This document shows, in pieces, positions 27,637 through 37,176 of a stretch of 64,000 nt of DNA. The DNA comes from Prevotella sp. (GTDB lineage Bacteria > Bacteroidota > Bacteroidia > Bacteroidales > Dysgonomonadaceae). Made by a program: the position numbers and the translations under genes. The notes beneath the pieces were generated by a model that had not been told where the DNA came from, ran no database searches, and saw nothing but the letters and a program-made list of their open reading frames with translations. The stretch lies in the NCBI GenBank assembly GCA_031285625.1, contig JAITVV010000080.1, forward strand, positions 55,902 to 119,901, in the 5' to 3' direction. Position 1 is the stretch's first letter. Each line of letters begins with the position of its first letter.

Positions 27637-28690
27637 GTAATCTTTTTTTCTTTATATTATCTATTATTAATACTATAACTAAATAGATAGGCATAAGCAT
27701 AAGGAAAAAGAAAAATATAAAAATCATATATTCGGCTCTTCCTGAGGCGTATTTTCCTATTATAAAATTAGTCAGTGAGCATGAAATAAGATATAAGACC
27801 CAATAAATAAACGGAGCCATAATGCTTCCGGCGATTACTACAGGAGAGAATCGTTTGTTCGGATTTTTTATTCTATATCTTATAATAAAGTAAATATGAA
27901 AACTAATTAATAAAATGGATAAAATAAGAAAAAGACCTTCTGGTGTTAGCTTTATCAGCATTTTTGCTAACCAGCTTATTTCAGGTTTATAACTGATTAT
28001 AAGTTCATCTTGCGGTAATTCTGTAAAGTGAAGATGTGTAACAGTGCTGGTAAGGATTGAGTCCGAACTGATATTTGTTTCAAAGATACCTTTTATATTC
28101 GATGTGTTGATCTCTACATCAAGGCTACCAAAAGATCGCCAGTAACGTGCAGGTTTGAGATTATATTGTATTTTAAATTTTTTTATCAGGTCCCAATTAT
28201 CAACTTCTGCTTGTGCTGTATATTCTACATGTATTGTATGTTCCCCTTTTGTTAGGTCTATTTCAAAGTATTTCAGTCCTATGATATTCGGAACATCTTC
28301 CTTAGGATATCTTAGATAGTTATCTAAAGAGTCAATCCATTGAAGCGCATTCGGATTTTCATATGTAGATGGTATTCTTAGTACAGGTATAGTTTGATTG
28401 TCTAGCCATACTGAAAATGATCCGTCTTCAGCATAGCGATTAGTCATAGTGTCAAATATCATCGGAATTTGTTTTCCGTCACGGTCTGATTTTATTCTAT
28501 ATACTACAGTGAACTTTACAGTATAGAAGTCTATAAAAGTTATGAGCAAATGTTCGTGAAGTATATCTATATCTTTACTAGAATATGCCTCAGAGGTAAT
28601 ATCTCCTTTATGAATCGGAGAACTCATGTTTGCATATACTGATGTGTATAATGTAAAAAGAGTAATAAGTATTACAAGCCGTTTTAGCAT
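27617..28690 (-). CDS. Membrane protein of unknown function in porE-porD operon
   Basis: A 357-residue protein with a signal peptide (VYANM), a large beta-rich extracytoplasmic domain (about residues 22-245, with HEHLLITFIDFYTVKFTVVY), and three membrane helices (about 250-345) before a short basic tail. No family was recognised. It starts 5 nt after the porD stop, so it is cotranscribed with porE and porD. Operon membership suggests a link to type IX secretion or the envelope (inference). Confidence 0.7.
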   Translation of the reverse strand: MLKRLVILITLFTLYTSVYANMSSPIHKGDITSEAYSSKDIDILHEHLLITFIDFYTVKFTVVYRIKSDRDGKQIPMIFDTMTNRYAEDGSFSVWLDNQTIPVLRIPSTYENPNALQWIDSLDNYLRYPKEDVPNIIGLKYFEIDLTKGEHTIHVEYTAQAEVDNWDLIKKFKIQYNLKPARYWRSFGSLDVEINTSNIKGIFETNISSDSILTSTVTHLHFTELPQDELIISYKPEISWLAKMLIKLTPEGLFLILSILLISFHIYFIIRYRIKNPNKRFSPVVIAGSIMAPFIYWVLYLISCSLTNFIIGKYASGRAEYMIFIFFFFLMLMPIYLVIVLIIDNIKKKRLQIKEDI

Positions 28691-28695
28691 CCTAA

Positions 28696-29601
28696 TTACC
28701 TTAGGTTATTAATTATATGTCCTTTTGTTGGAAATATCTGATTCAGAGTCTTTTTGATACTTTGCTTCTCTTCGGCTGTTGCTTGTAAACTGATTTGTAC
28801 TATTTCATTCATTTTTGTTTCTCCAATGATCGTAAGCAACGGTGATGCAGGTCGCGCATCATATAATTTCTGAAGATCGGGTAAACATTCTATAATACGT
28901 ATTCTCCCACGTGATGCATTTGCAGCCATTTCATCTAATCCCATACGATGATAATTATACCAGAATGCATGAAAACTCTTAGAGCTCTCGTCAGTTAAGG
29001 CTACAGCAAGATCATAACGGTTGTCATTCTTTCCGGAGAAAGGTTCCCATCCCTTTGTATTAAGGGATTGTGCCATATTAGCGATTTCCATTGCTCTTGC
29101 AAAATAGGGTGCCCCTCCATTCAGCGAAAAAGAATCAAAATCCAACCCTATAACAATGTTAGCATAAAAAGAAAGTACAGCAACCAGATTGCTATTTAAT
29201 ACAATGTTATTTAGATCGAGAGATTCACCTTGGGTATAAGTAAATTCAAATTTTGTATCTCTGAAATTCAGTAGGGTAGCGATGTAAGTTGAATTATATA
29301 CTGGACGTCTCGACGAAACCTGTATTTCGGCAGAGAAACTATTATCTGCAGTCATCTCATTCATCGAAATGACTATAGTACAATCGATACGTTCATTCTT
29401 GTTGAAGTTTGTATCTGTCCATTTCTGATCATTCAATAATTGATTGACTGATCTTTCTAATGAAGAAAATAAAGCTTCGTTTGCTGCAGGTAGTTTACGG
29501 GTATTTAATGTAAGCTTCGCGTTTAGCTCCTGCGCCTTTATAGTAGCGGATATAAGTATTACTGATATGATGAATAAAACTAGTATTCTCATCTTATTCA
29601 A
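28696..29601 (-). CDS. porD: PorD-like (DUF4835) T9SS-associated protein
   Basis: A 301-residue exported protein (signal peptide to about residue 23, KAQE). QELNAKLTLNTRKLPAANE, then LERSVNQLLNDQKWT, FEFTYTQGESL and GGAPYFARAMEIANMAQ match the DUF4835 family, which is annotated as type IX secretion protein PorD in some databases. The exact role is not established. It overlaps the end of porE by 8 nt, so the two are coupled. Confidence 0.75.
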   Translation of the reverse strand: MNKMRILVLFIISVILISATIKAQELNAKLTLNTRKLPAANEALFSSLERSVNQLLNDQKWTDTNFNKNERIDCTIVISMNEMTADNSFSAEIQVSSRRPVYNSTYIATLLNFRDTKFEFTYTQGESLDLNNIVLNSNLVAVLSFYANIVIGLDFDSFSLNGGAPYFARAMEIANMAQSLNTKGWEPFSGKNDNRYDLAVALTDESSKSFHAFWYNYHRMGLDEMAANASRGRIRIIECLPDLQKLYDARPASPLLTIIGETKMNEIVQISLQATAEEKQSIKKTLNQIFPTKGHIINNLR

Positions 29602-31576
29602 GATTATAGGTTACACTCAATACTTTAAACTCTGTGCGGCGATTTATCTGGTCCGCCATTTCTTGTTGCTCAGGTGTTAATCCCTCAATGAAATCCTCAG
29701 TGAGTATTTCGCCCTCTTTAAGGAAATCATACTTCTTAATTACAGCCTTAGTTACATTTTTTGGTTGCGATTTTCCTTTTCCAACGGCTGTAAGCCGCTC
29801 TTTGGCTATACCGGCAGCAATCAGATAGCTGACTACCGATTCTGCTCTTCGCTGAGATAGTTTAATATTATATTCGTCAGATCCTTTTCTGTCAGTATGA
29901 GCTGATAATTCGATCGTAACATTCGGATTTATATTGAGCAGATCTATTAACCCATCGAGCTCTTCTTTCGATTCAGGACGTAGAGTTGCTTTATCGAAGT
30001 CATAGAATATATTCTCCAATACTACCGGCTTATTGATAGGTGTGAGGATGAAATCTATCAGGTATGTTGAATCCTTCTCTGTGGTTATGGTTTTTAGCGA
30101 CATTCTGGTATTCAGATGATCTTTTGCACTGGCAAGGAATACATAATCTACGCCTTGATTAACGTCCATTTTATAGGTTCCATCATTCTTCCCCGGAAAT
30201 CTCATATTAGTACCGTCTCTTCCCACTACACGTATTGTTGCATTGGTTATAAATTCGTCATCAGTATCTACTATATAACCTTCCGCAACTGTAGTTATTA
30301 CAGGGTAGACAAAGGAATAGATATGGTCAAATCCTTTTCCATCTCCTCTGTTAGAACTGAAGAACCCACTTTCTTTCTCTCCTTCAAATGTGATTCCAAA
30401 ATCGTCACCTTGAGAATTTATCGGTGACCTCAGGTTTTCTATAGTCCAGCTTTTTGTCTTTTTGTTATAATCAGCCTTATATATGTCCAGTCCTCCCATG
30501 CCAACATGCCCATCAGAGGAAAAATACAGAGTGGAGTCATTTCTCATATAAGGAAACATTTCATCTCCTGCTGTATTTATATCCGGTCCCAGGTTTTCCA
30601 CGTATTCTACCAGATCGCCAACCATACTTGCCCGCCATATATCTTTACCGCCATGTCCCCCTGGCATATCTGATACAAAGTATAGGAACTCTCCAGATGG
30701 AGTGATAGTCGGATGTGCATAAACGCTGGTAGAATCTCTTTTATTGATTTCTATCTTGGTCCCTGCTCCCCAAGATCCGGAAGAACGATAAGAGACGTAG
30801 ATAGCCGGAAAAGAGGTATTAATAGAATCTAGTTTCGTCTGAGTGAAATACATGGCTGTACCTGATGCTGAAAAAGATGTAGTACCTTCATCGGAAGAGG
30901 TGTTTATTGCTGATTCAAGATGTTCCGGCTTCATCCAGTTACCACTTTCATCCTTTCGCGCCATAAATACGTCGTTGAGTTTGGACCCCGTAATGTTGCT
31001 TATTGTATCTCCGATCACTTCATCCCTGTTTGATGTAAAATATAGTTGGTCGTAGTCCGGAGGAAGTAACATCGGGCTAAATTCTCCTCTTCTCGAATTT
31101 AGCAATTCCATCCTCTTTACGGTGTGAAGAGTTGGATTTGCTTTCCATTCGGGAGCTATCTTAGAACCTTCCAGTCCATTAAGAGCAAACTTATTATTTG
31201 GGTACAGTTTAAGGAAATCAGTATAATATTTGATGGCCTGTTTGTAATCTCCTGCTTTTTGTAACGATCTGGCATATTGCAGGTTGATGGTGCTATCATT
31301 TACCTTATAGCGAACAGCGTTTGCATAAGCAGCATTCGCCCGTAAAGGGTTGTTGATAAGGCGATAACTTTCGGCCATCCTGTGAGCAATCTCTCCCCGG
31401 AATTCCCTTTTCTTAGCAGGGGTTTGACGATATATCTTTCGATACATATCAGCTGCTACAAAGTACTCGCCTTGTGCAAATTTCCGGTCTGCATCTTCCA
31501 ACTTGACCTGTTTGCAAGACCATACAGATAATAGTAGTGTGAGAATTCCCAGTGTATAGGATATATATCTTTTCAA
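29594..31576 (-). CDS. porE: PorE-like OmpA/PD40/TPR lipoprotein of T9SS
   Basis: A 660-residue lipoprotein (signal to Cys21, SVWSC). In order: TPR repeats (about residues 24-140), a PD40 beta-propeller (about 160-420, repeated LYFTSNRD/MYFTQTK/LYFVSDMPGG/LYFSSDGH blades), a carboxypeptidase regulatory-like domain (about 425-515), and an OmpA domain (from about 520, FYDFDKATLRPES and LSAHTDRKGSDEYN). This architecture matches P. gingivalis PorE, which links the secretion machine to peptidoglycan. It is the first gene of the porE-porD-membrane protein operon. Confidence 0.85.
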   Translation of the reverse strand: MKRYISYTLGILTLLLSVWSCKQVKLEDADRKFAQGEYFVAADMYRKIYRQTPAKKREFRGEIAHRMAESYRLINNPLRANAAYANAVRYKVNDSTINLQYARSLQKAGDYKQAIKYYTDFLKLYPNNKFALNGLEGSKIAPEWKANPTLHTVKRMELLNSRRGEFSPMLLPPDYDQLYFTSNRDEVIGDTISNITGSKLNDVFMARKDESGNWMKPEHLESAINTSSDEGTTSFSASGTAMYFTQTKLDSINTSFPAIYVSYRSSGSWGAGTKIEINKRDSTSVYAHPTITPSGEFLYFVSDMPGGHGGKDIWRASMVGDLVEYVENLGPDINTAGDEMFPYMRNDSTLYFSSDGHVGMGGLDIYKADYNKKTKSWTIENLRSPINSQGDDFGITFEGEKESGFFSSNRGDGKGFDHIYSFVYPVITTVAEGYIVDTDDEFITNATIRVVGRDGTNMRFPGKNDGTYKMDVNQGVDYVFLASAKDHLNTRMSLKTITTEKDSTYLIDFILTPINKPVVLENIFYDFDKATLRPESKEELDGLIDLLNINPNVTIELSAHTDRKGSDEYNIKLSQRRAESVVSYLIAAGIAKERLTAVGKGKSQPKNVTKAVIKKYDFLKEGEILTEDFIEGLTPEQQEMADQINRRTEFKVLSVTYNLE

Positions 31577-31606
31577 GACTTTTTACATCTAAGTTATTAC
31601 AGTCTA

Positions 31607-31614
31607 CAAATATA
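31607..31614 (-). promoter_or_regulatory. -7 element close to porE
   Basis: Minus-strand TATATTTG matches TAnnTTTG, 30 nt before the porE ATG. It may be a second promoter besides the bipartite element 181 nt upstream. Confidence 0.5.
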
Positions 31615-31756
31615 ACTCATTTCCTTGTAGAATATTGCTTTTATGACATGGAAACGTAATCAGGATGTAGTATATCTCCAAAAAGTAACAAAGCCGAGAG
31701 GTAATAATTATCCCATTTATTTAAGTTGTTGTATGCCAGTTTTGTATTGTGAAAAG

Positions 31757-31797
31757 GTGACAAAGGTAACAGCTTTCAAGCTATTTTTGCATGTAAC
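31757..31797 (-). promoter_or_regulatory. Bipartite GTTAC element, copy C, upstream of porE
   Basis: Minus strand: GTTACA, 21 nt, then GTTACCTTTGTCAC; the phase is 27 nt as in the other copies. It contains the -7 match TACCTTTG. It is 181 nt from the porE start and oriented towards it. Confidence 0.55.
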
Positions 31798-31839
31798 TTT
31801 TTGTATTATCATCCTTTTTCGAGAAATACAGAAAATAAT

Positions 31840-31869
31840 AAAGCAAGGAATCAAATCAATCCTTGCTTT
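31840..31869 (-). terminator. Terminator of recA
   Basis: A 10-bp stem AAAGCAAGGA/TCCTTGCTTT with a 10-nt loop, 32 nt beyond the recA stop. Confidence 0.75.
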
Positions 31870-31900
31870 ATATAAGATAATTTTATGTATATTAAATACT

Positions 31901-32926
31901 TTAGTTTTTCTTTTCCTTCAATGCATTGAATATAAGCACTTCCAGTTCATCAGCCAGTTCGGGATTATCTTTTATTACCTCTTTTGCCGATTCACGGCCT
32001 TGCGCTAATTTAGTATCGTTGTAGCTGTACCACGAACCACTTTTCTTGATAATACCCAGTTCCGATCCTAAATCAATGATTTCTCCTGAACGGGAAATGC
32101 CTTCACCATACATGATGTCAAATTCGGCTTTACGGAACGGAGGAGCCACCTTGTTTTTTGCCACTTTTACACGGGTCTGGCTACCTTTTACTTCGTCCCC
32201 GTCTTTTAACTGTCCTATACGGCGTATATCAAGACGTACAGATGAATAATACTTCAGGGCATTACCTCCGGTTGTTGTTTCCGGTGAACCGAACATAACC
32301 CCGATCTTATCACGCAACTGGTTGATAAAAATACATGTTGTACTTGTCTTATTGATTGCTGCAGTAAGTTTACGTAATGCCTGAGACATCAAGCGTGCTT
32401 GTAATCCCATTTTAGAATCACCCATCTCACCTTCCAGTTCGGCTTTTGGCGTAAGAGCTGCAACCGAGTCTATAACAATAATATCTATTGCTGACGAGCG
32501 GATAAGCTGTTCCGCAATTTCCAGAGCTTGTTCTCCGCTATCAGGTTGTGATATATAAAGATTTTCAACATCTACACCCAATTTCTCTGCATAAAAGCGA
32601 TCGAAAGCATGCTCAGCATCGATAAATGCAGCTATACCACCTGCTTTTTGAGCTTCGGCGATAGCATGTATCGCTAAAGTAGTTTTACCTGAAGACTCAG
32701 GGCCATATATTTCCACTACTCTGCCACGTGGGTATCCACCTACGCCAAGAGCAGCATTTAATGCTATTGAACCTGTAGAAATAACGGCTACCTCATCGAC
32801 TTTTTCGTCGCCCATTTTCATTATCGAGCCTTTACCGTAACTCTTTTCAATTTTGTCCATTGCAGCATGCAGAGCTTTTAGTTTCTCTGTATTTGGTGCT
32901 GCTTTCTTTTCTTTTTCTTCTGCCAT
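31901..32926 (-). CDS. recA: Recombinase RecA
   Basis: A 341-residue RecA. Walker [25 protein letters not shown], Walker B region [19 protein letters not shown], and loops [15 protein letters not shown] and [14 protein letters not shown] are all intact. It forms ATP-dependent filaments on single-stranded DNA for repair and SOS signalling. It lies 32 nt after bcp on the same strand and is the last gene of that group. No SOS box was identified. Confidence 0.97.
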   Translation of the reverse strand: MAEEKEKKAAPNTEKLKALHAAMDKIEKSYGKGSIMKMGDEKVDEVAVISTGSIALNAALGVGGYPRGRVVEIYGPESSGKTTLAIHAIAEAQKAGGIAAFIDAEHAFDRFYAEKLGVDVENLYISQPDSGEQALEIAEQLIRSSAIDIIVIDSVAALTPKAELEGEMGDSKMGLQARLMSQALRKLTAAINKTSTTCIFINQLRDKIGVMFGSPETTTGGNALKYYSSVRLDIRRIGQLKDGDEVKGSQTRVKVAKNKVAPPFRKAEFDIMYGEGISRSGEIIDLGSELGIIKKSGSWYSYNDTKLAQGRESAKEVIKDNPELADELEVLIFNALKEKKN

Positions 32927-32958
32927 TATTTTCTTGTAATTATATGTAAGTAAACTTA

Positions 32959-33417
32959 TTATAGATCCAATATCTGTTGCGCGTGCTCTTTTGTCTTTAT
33001 TTCTTTTGGAGTGATTATTTTTTCTATTACTCCCTTTTCATCAATGAGGAAAGTTGTGCGGAATGTACCCATATATTTACGTCCGGCAAGAGTTTTTTCT
33101 CCCCATACACCAAATTGCTCAACCAGTTTTTTGTCTGTGTCTGCTATCAAAGGGAATGGCAACTGTTGCTTTTCGATAAACTTTTGATGAGATTTCTCAC
33201 TGTCTACACTGACACCTAATATCTGATACCCTGCTTTTCTAAGTTGAGAGAAATTATCCCTGAAACTGCAAGCCTCTGCTGTACATCCCGGTGTGCTGTC
33301 TTTAGGATAAAAATAAAGTACAAGCTTAGTACCTGCATAATCTGCAGCTTTTACTTCTTTTCCATCCTGATCTGTTCCCAGTATATCAGGTATTTTATCT
33401 CCTATACTCAACGCCAT
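32959..33417 (-). CDS. bcp: Thioredoxin-dependent thiol peroxidase (BCP/PrxQ)
   Basis: A 152-residue peroxiredoxin. [19 protein letters not shown] contains the peroxidatic Cys45 and the resolving Cys50 five residues later, the PrxQ arrangement. [21 protein letters not shown] completes the active site. It reduces hydroperoxides in the cytoplasm using thioredoxin. It starts 2 nt after the preceding gene and lies just upstream of recA, so oxidative-damage defence and DNA repair are probably cotranscribed. Confidence 0.93.
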   Translation of the reverse strand: MALSIGDKIPDILGTDQDGKEVKAADYAGTKLVLYFYPKDSTPGCTAEACSFRDNFSQLRKAGYQILGVSVDSEKSHQKFIEKQQLPFPLIADTDKKLVEQFGVWGEKTLAGRKYMGTFRTTFLIDEKGVIEKIITPKEIKTKEHAQQILDL

Positions 33418-33419
33418 AA

Positions 33420-33944
33420 TTATTCTATATAAAATGTTTTTTCGTATGTACTTTTTTTATCTCTTACTATATTTCTCAAATCTATCGTTTGATTAGAGAC
33501 ATCAGTAAATTTAATAGATGCATTATTGTATTCTATTGCATCTGCATTAGGATCATCTCCAAGTATCCCCAGATTTTCCAAAGCTTCGACCTTTGCTTTT
33601 ACCGAATTGATATAAGTCAGAACGGCCAGTTGATATTCTTCTCCCCCTTTGTAGATAGGAGTTGTTTTTACTATATCGAGGTACTTGTCAATTTCTTTAA
33701 AAGCCTCTGTTTTTCCTTTACGTAGGTCTGCGCTTATCTTTTTATCCCATACATCCTGTACTTTTTTCTCATATTCGGAGTATACTGCATCACTATAATT
33801 AACCGCATCTAAAAGTAAATAATTATAATGCTTTTTTGAATCTCCTTTATTTGTGTTCTCTACCACACGTTTTACTACATTCTGAGCATTCATAACTGTT
33901 GTAACGCTCAACATCGCTAATACGATGAATAAATACTTTCTCAT
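33420..33944 (-). CDS. Exported helical protein of unknown function
   Basis: A 174-residue protein with a signal peptide ending MNAQ and a mainly helical, Lys/Glu/Tyr-rich domain. No family was recognised. It is the first gene of a tight set with bcp (2-nt gap) and recA. Confidence 0.7.
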   Translation of the reverse strand: MRKYLFIVLAMLSVTTVMNAQNVVKRVVENTNKGDSKKHYNYLLLDAVNYSDAVYSEYEKKVQDVWDKKISADLRKGKTEAFKEIDKYLDIVKTTPIYKGGEEYQLAVLTYINSVKAKVEALENLGILGDDPNADAIEYNNASIKFTDVSNQTIDLRNIVRDKKSTYEKTFYIE

Positions 33945-33983
33945 AGCTCGTTTTGTTTGTTTGTTTTTATCTTTAGTCCAATT

Positions 33984-34559
33984 TTAATTCACTACAAACC
34001 ATTTATCATTTACAGGTGGAGCATATTTCTCCATCTTGTTTAATAAACAATCTATTTTATCGTCTACTAACAATAGATCCTGATATTCCTCTTTGAGAAA
34101 ACCATTTTTAATCATTGTTTGCGACATTGTTATCAATGGATTGTAATACCCATTGGTATTTAATATAGCTACCGGTTTCTTATGCAAAGCTAATTGCGCC
34201 CAGGTAAGCATTTCAAATAACTCGTCCAATGTACCATACCCGCCAGGAAGAGCGATGATTCCGTCACTTAGGTCGTTCATCAATGCTTTTCTTTCGTGCA
34301 TAGTTTCCACTATATGTATTTTGGTGAGTCTGGTATGTTCCAGTTCCTTACTTTTCAGAAACTCAGGAATTATACCTATCACTTCTCCTCCGGCATTAAG
34401 CGCTCCGTTGGCAACATATCCCATAAGTCCTACATGAGCTCCCCCATATACAATCCCATAACCACGTTGTGCAATTGTTTTTCCCAATAGTGTAGCTTGT
34501 TCTGCATATACGGTATCATTACCGGAAGATGAACCGCAAAATATAGATATATATTTCAT
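33984..34559 (-). CDS. LOG-family protein (cytokinin riboside 5'-monophosphate phosphoribohydrolase-like)
   Basis: A 191-residue Rossmann-fold protein. The N-terminal IFCGSSSGND, then VYGGAHVGLMG, and the signature MHERKA plus PGGYGTLDELFEMLTW define the LOG family. Members split nucleotide 5'-monophosphates into base and ribose 5-phosphate. In bacteria it probably works on AMP-like or damaged nucleotides. A -7 box TATCTTTG lies about 30 nt upstream. Confidence 0.88.
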   Translation of the reverse strand: MKYISIFCGSSSGNDTVYAEQATLLGKTIAQRGYGIVYGGAHVGLMGYVANGALNAGGEVIGIIPEFLKSKELEHTRLTKIHIVETMHERKALMNDLSDGIIALPGGYGTLDELFEMLTWAQLALHKKPVAILNTNGYYNPLITMSQTMIKNGFLKEEYQDLLLVDDKIDCLLNKMEKYAPPVNDKWFVVN

Positions 34560-34586
34560 TCAATAATTCTTTCCTTTCTTAAGAAG

Positions 34587-34594
34587 CAAAGATA
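34587..34594 (-). promoter_or_regulatory. -7 element of LOG-family gene
   Basis: Minus-strand TATCTTTG matches TAnnTTTG, 28 nt before the start. Confidence 0.5.
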
Positions 34595-34652
34595 ATAATA
34601 TTCTCAAATAATTTTAATAATAAAATATGCTGTTGAAAACTTTTGAATGATT

Positions 34653-34660
34653 TATCTTTG
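34653..34660 (+). promoter_or_regulatory. -7 element of lipoprotein gene
   Basis: TATCTTTG. It lies downstream of the first in-frame ATG (34647), so the true start is ATG 34719. Confidence 0.5.
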
Positions 34661-34718
34661 TTTAGAAATGATCTGTGAAATGATTTTCTGTTTTACAGAA
34701 AGAAAAAACTTATATGAT

Positions 34719-35213
34719 ATGAAGTTTATTTTATTTTTAATAAGTCTCATTTTATTATTTTCAGGTTGCCAGTCGGTACCCAAAACAGTCTCAAAAACGG
34801 AAGGATGGCATAATATAGCTGTTACCGAAGATGTTGAAATCTTTACAGATACTACAAGTATTCGTCAGGAAGGAGCCGTAGCATATGCCCGTGAAAAGAG
34901 AATATATGTTACTGTAGATGGCCGTAAATCGTATGTGGATAAAATAAGGAATGAATATGCCAAAATGGGTAAAGCTGAAAAGGCTGATAAGTGGAGCGAT
35001 TTTAGCTACTGCATATATAATAGCCTGTATGACTGTACAAACAAAAGATTCAGAGTCTTATCTGTAGAAGACTATGATTCGGCAGGGAAGCTAATAATGA
35101 AAACTACTTCTTCCAAAAAAAATATAAGGTGGTTGAATGTAGACAGTGAAACGGTAGGCGATTATACTTTCTTTTTTGTCTGCGATTATCAGAACCGATT
35201 TGTTATAGAATAA
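34719..35213 (+). CDS. Lipoprotein of unknown function
   Basis: A 164-residue lipoprotein (signal MKFILFLISLILLFSGC, Cys17). The mature domain is a small mixed fold with WHNIAVTEDVEIFTDTTSI and two central Cys (YCIYNSLYDC). It resembles surface-exposed small lipoproteins that record reactions such as 'acetylated' substrates in other families only loosely; no assignment is made. The start was chosen from the signal and the promoter at 34653. Confidence 0.7.
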   Translation: MKFILFLISLILLFSGCQSVPKTVSKTEGWHNIAVTEDVEIFTDTTSIRQEGAVAYAREKRIYVTVDGRKSYVDKIRNEYAKMGKAEKADKWSDFSYCIYNSLYDCTNKRFRVLSVEDYDSAGKLIMKTTSSKKNIRWLNVDSETVGDYTFFFVCDYQNRFVIE

Positions 35214-35246
35214 GAAAAGAGTAGGGAACTACTCCTTTTCTTTTAT
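35212..35246. terminator. Bidirectional terminator between convergent lipoprotein genes
   Basis: A 13-bp stem with one bulged C (arms 35212-35224 and 35229-35242, loop GGAA), A/T-rich outside. It overlaps the stop of the minus-strand gene. Confidence 0.75.
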
Positions 35247-35612
35247 ACGTATAAGGCGCATTATAATTTTATTCGGATCGTCTTTATCTACTACGGTAAG
35301 GATATCATCTTTTAGTATAAACCGGTGTGTTTGTTGCTCTCCCATTCTGCCGGTAACAGTGATCAGATTGTCTTGGATAGAATAGACACCCATACACTCA
35401 CTCCTGGCTATTACTCCGTTTGTACGTACTTCCATATACATCGTATCCCGTTCAAATCTTAGTTCGGGTGCAACGATAGTATCTCCTCTGACAACAAAGG
35501 CTGTATCCTGATTATGATCCATCTCCATAGCCCATCTTCCTTCTATTGTAGGACGGGTACTACAAGCCATAAGTACGATTACAAATGAAAAGCAAAAAAA
35601 CAGTCGTTTCAT
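35229..35612 (-). CDS. Lipocalin-like lipoprotein
   Basis: A 127-residue lipoprotein (Cys17, LMACSTRP). TIEGRWAMEMDHN opens a small beta-barrel of alternating strands (GVYSIQDNLITVTG, RFILKDDILTVVD), the pattern of Bacteroidota lipocalin-like lipoproteins. The ligand is unknown. Several proteins of the same type occur at 44-46.6 kb. Confidence 0.65.
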   Translation of the reverse strand: MKRLFFCFSFVIVLMACSTRPTIEGRWAMEMDHNQDTAFVVRGDTIVAPELRFERDTMYMEVRTNGVIARSECMGVYSIQDNLITVTGRMGEQQTHRFILKDDILTVVDKDDPNKIIMRLIRIKEKE

Positions 35613-35757
35613 TATTATATGTTTAAGTATGATATCTCTGTCTGTAAGACGATGTGAAGATATTAAAAAAAGTTGAATTACTGTTTTCTCAGGTATTTAA
35701 CGATATTAAAAAAACGTTATACACGTTATTTATGGATAAACAATTGACTTAACTTGA

Positions 35758-35786
35758 TTGTTATTTTAATAAATAAGCTATATTTG
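35758..35786 (+). promoter_or_regulatory. Promoter of YtxH-like gene
   Basis: TTG (35758-35760), an 18-nt spacer, TATATTTG (35779-35786). Transcription would begin near 35793, so ATG 35826 is the start and the upstream frame from 35754 is not translated. Confidence 0.6.
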
Positions 35787-35825
35787 TTAAAACGAAAATG
35801 TATAACTCATAAAATACAGCACATT

Positions 35826-36128
35826 ATGAAAGGATTTATATTAGGATTGGCTGTTGGTGCACTAGGTGTATATGCAGCATTGAAACTATCAGATGAGGAA
35901 ACAAGGGAAGAATTGCGTTCCAGAGTGAATAATGTTACTGATAAGGCAAAATCTGAATTAGATTATGGTCTTACTGTAGGTAGGAGTAAAGCATTACGTG
36001 CTGGGGTAAAAGCAAGACAGGAAGTAAGAAAAGGTAAGCAGAAAATTAATCAGGTAACTGGTGATGTAGCCGGAAAGTTAGCTAGTGAACTGTCTGAAAT
36101 AGAAGCAAAGGCGAAAGCTAATGCATAA
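35826..36128 (+). CDS. YtxH-domain small protein
   Basis: A 100-residue protein with one N-terminal hydrophobic segment (FILGLAVGALGVYAALKLS) containing the Gly-rich YtxH pattern, then a long charged amphipathic helix (EETREELRSRVNNVTDKA). YtxH proteins are small stress-related membrane proteins of unclear function. Confidence 0.75.
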   Translation: MKGFILGLAVGALGVYAALKLSDEETREELRSRVNNVTDKAKSELDYGLTVGRSKALRAGVKARQEVRKGKQKINQVTGDVAGKLASELSEIEAKAKANA

Positions 36129-36154
36129 ATTGACAAAGTAATAAATTACTATAA

Positions 36155-36190
36155 AAAAGGATTATCTGATACAGATAATCCTTTTCTTTT
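36155..36190. terminator. Terminator after YtxH-like gene
   Basis: A 14-bp stem (AAAAGGATTATCTG with CAGATAATCCTTTT) and a T-rich tail. It may also serve the converging amidinotransferase gene. Confidence 0.85.
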
Positions 36191-36197
36191 TATGTTT

Positions 36198-37112
36198 TCA
36201 CTCTCTTATCAATGGCAGAGTAGAACATCTGAGTAATCCCCCCATCTTTGATATTTCGTAATATGGGACTGTTTCTACGGTCAACCCCCATTGATCAGCC
36301 ATATGGCGATTGAGTCTCTTAAAGTTCTGCTCACTTACCACTACCGAAGGAGATATAGAAAAGACATTGGTATTCATATAGTACATTTCTTCTTGTGTAA
36401 TATCAAAAATATTTTCCTTTCCGAAAAAGTCTACTACAAAATTATAATCTTCTTCATGCTTGAATCCTCTCTTGTAAATGATGGCTTTTCCTTTACCGAC
36501 AGGCATGAAAGTACAGTCGAGATGCAGAATCCCTTTGCGTGGATCTGTATCACTCTTTTCCAGTTCCAGTGGAACAAATACTTTATTAGGGAATAACTCC
36601 TTTAGAAATGCAAAAGCATAGGCATTTGTACGTGCTGTTTTGAATTCAGGATAGTCTCTTTCTGTATACGTCCCTACAAAAACAGTGTCTCCGTATAGCA
36701 CTACATCACCACCTTCTACATGGGCCTTTTCGGGCAGATTGTATATCTTGTTGAATGCAATCTCGCTATATATAGGGGCATACGCCTCTTGCTCGTCAGC
36801 CCGGTCAGGGATAATGTTGGATGTGATTATCATATCATCTATAACAAATGCTACATCACGGGCATATACCTGATTGCAATTGGGTAATATAAGCGGGCGG
36901 AGTACTTCTACTCCGTATTTAACAAGAACTTGTTCAAAAGCTGTCATTTCAGCAGCTATGTCTTCTTCTTTCGGATAGGTTCCGTTTTGTATGGTCTCGT
37001 ATGATTTCGCATCATATGACTCATCTAGGGTGGGCACTTTGCCTAAAGAATAAGGCTGCCCTAAGACTACAGTTCTGAGCGTTGAAGTCTCGTTTTGGAT
37101 ATTCAGTATCAT
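36198..37112 (-). CDS. Amidinotransferase/dimethylargininase-fold protein
   Basis: A 304-residue protein of the pentein (arginine deiminase/amidinotransferase) fold. YARDVAFVIDDMII supplies the substrate Asp, HVEGGDVVLYGD the Glu/Asp pair, HLDCTFMPVGKG the catalytic His, and GGLLRCSTLPLIRE the C-terminal nucleophile Cys. All catalytic residues are present, so it is probably an active guanidino-group hydrolase or transferase. The substrate is unknown. A -7 box TATATTTG lies at 37130-37137. Confidence 0.85.
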   Translation of the reverse strand: MILNIQNETSTLRTVVLGQPYSLGKVPTLDESYDAKSYETIQNGTYPKEEDIAAEMTAFEQVLVKYGVEVLRPLILPNCNQVYARDVAFVIDDMIITSNIIPDRADEQEAYAPIYSEIAFNKIYNLPEKAHVEGGDVVLYGDTVFVGTYTERDYPEFKTARTNAYAFAFLKELFPNKVFVPLELEKSDTDPRKGILHLDCTFMPVGKGKAIIYKRGFKHEEDYNFVVDFFGKENIFDITQEEMYYMNTNVFSISPSVVVSEQNFKRLNRHMADQWGLTVETVPYYEISKMGGLLRCSTLPLIRE

Positions 37113-37129
37113 AATCTTCTTATTTGATA

Positions 37130-37137
37130 CAAATATA
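37130..37137 (-). promoter_or_regulatory. -7 element of amidinotransferase-fold gene
   Basis: Minus-strand TATATTTG, 18 nt before the start codon. Confidence 0.5.
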
Positions 37138-37176
37138 CAGTTTTCAAACGGTAATGAAAAAACAATAGGGTGATAC

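Larger units (their letters stand above)
31577..31900. other. 324-nt region between porE and recA
   Basis: It holds the porE -7 box, bipartite element copy C, and the recA terminator. No gene is seen. Confidence 0.7.
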
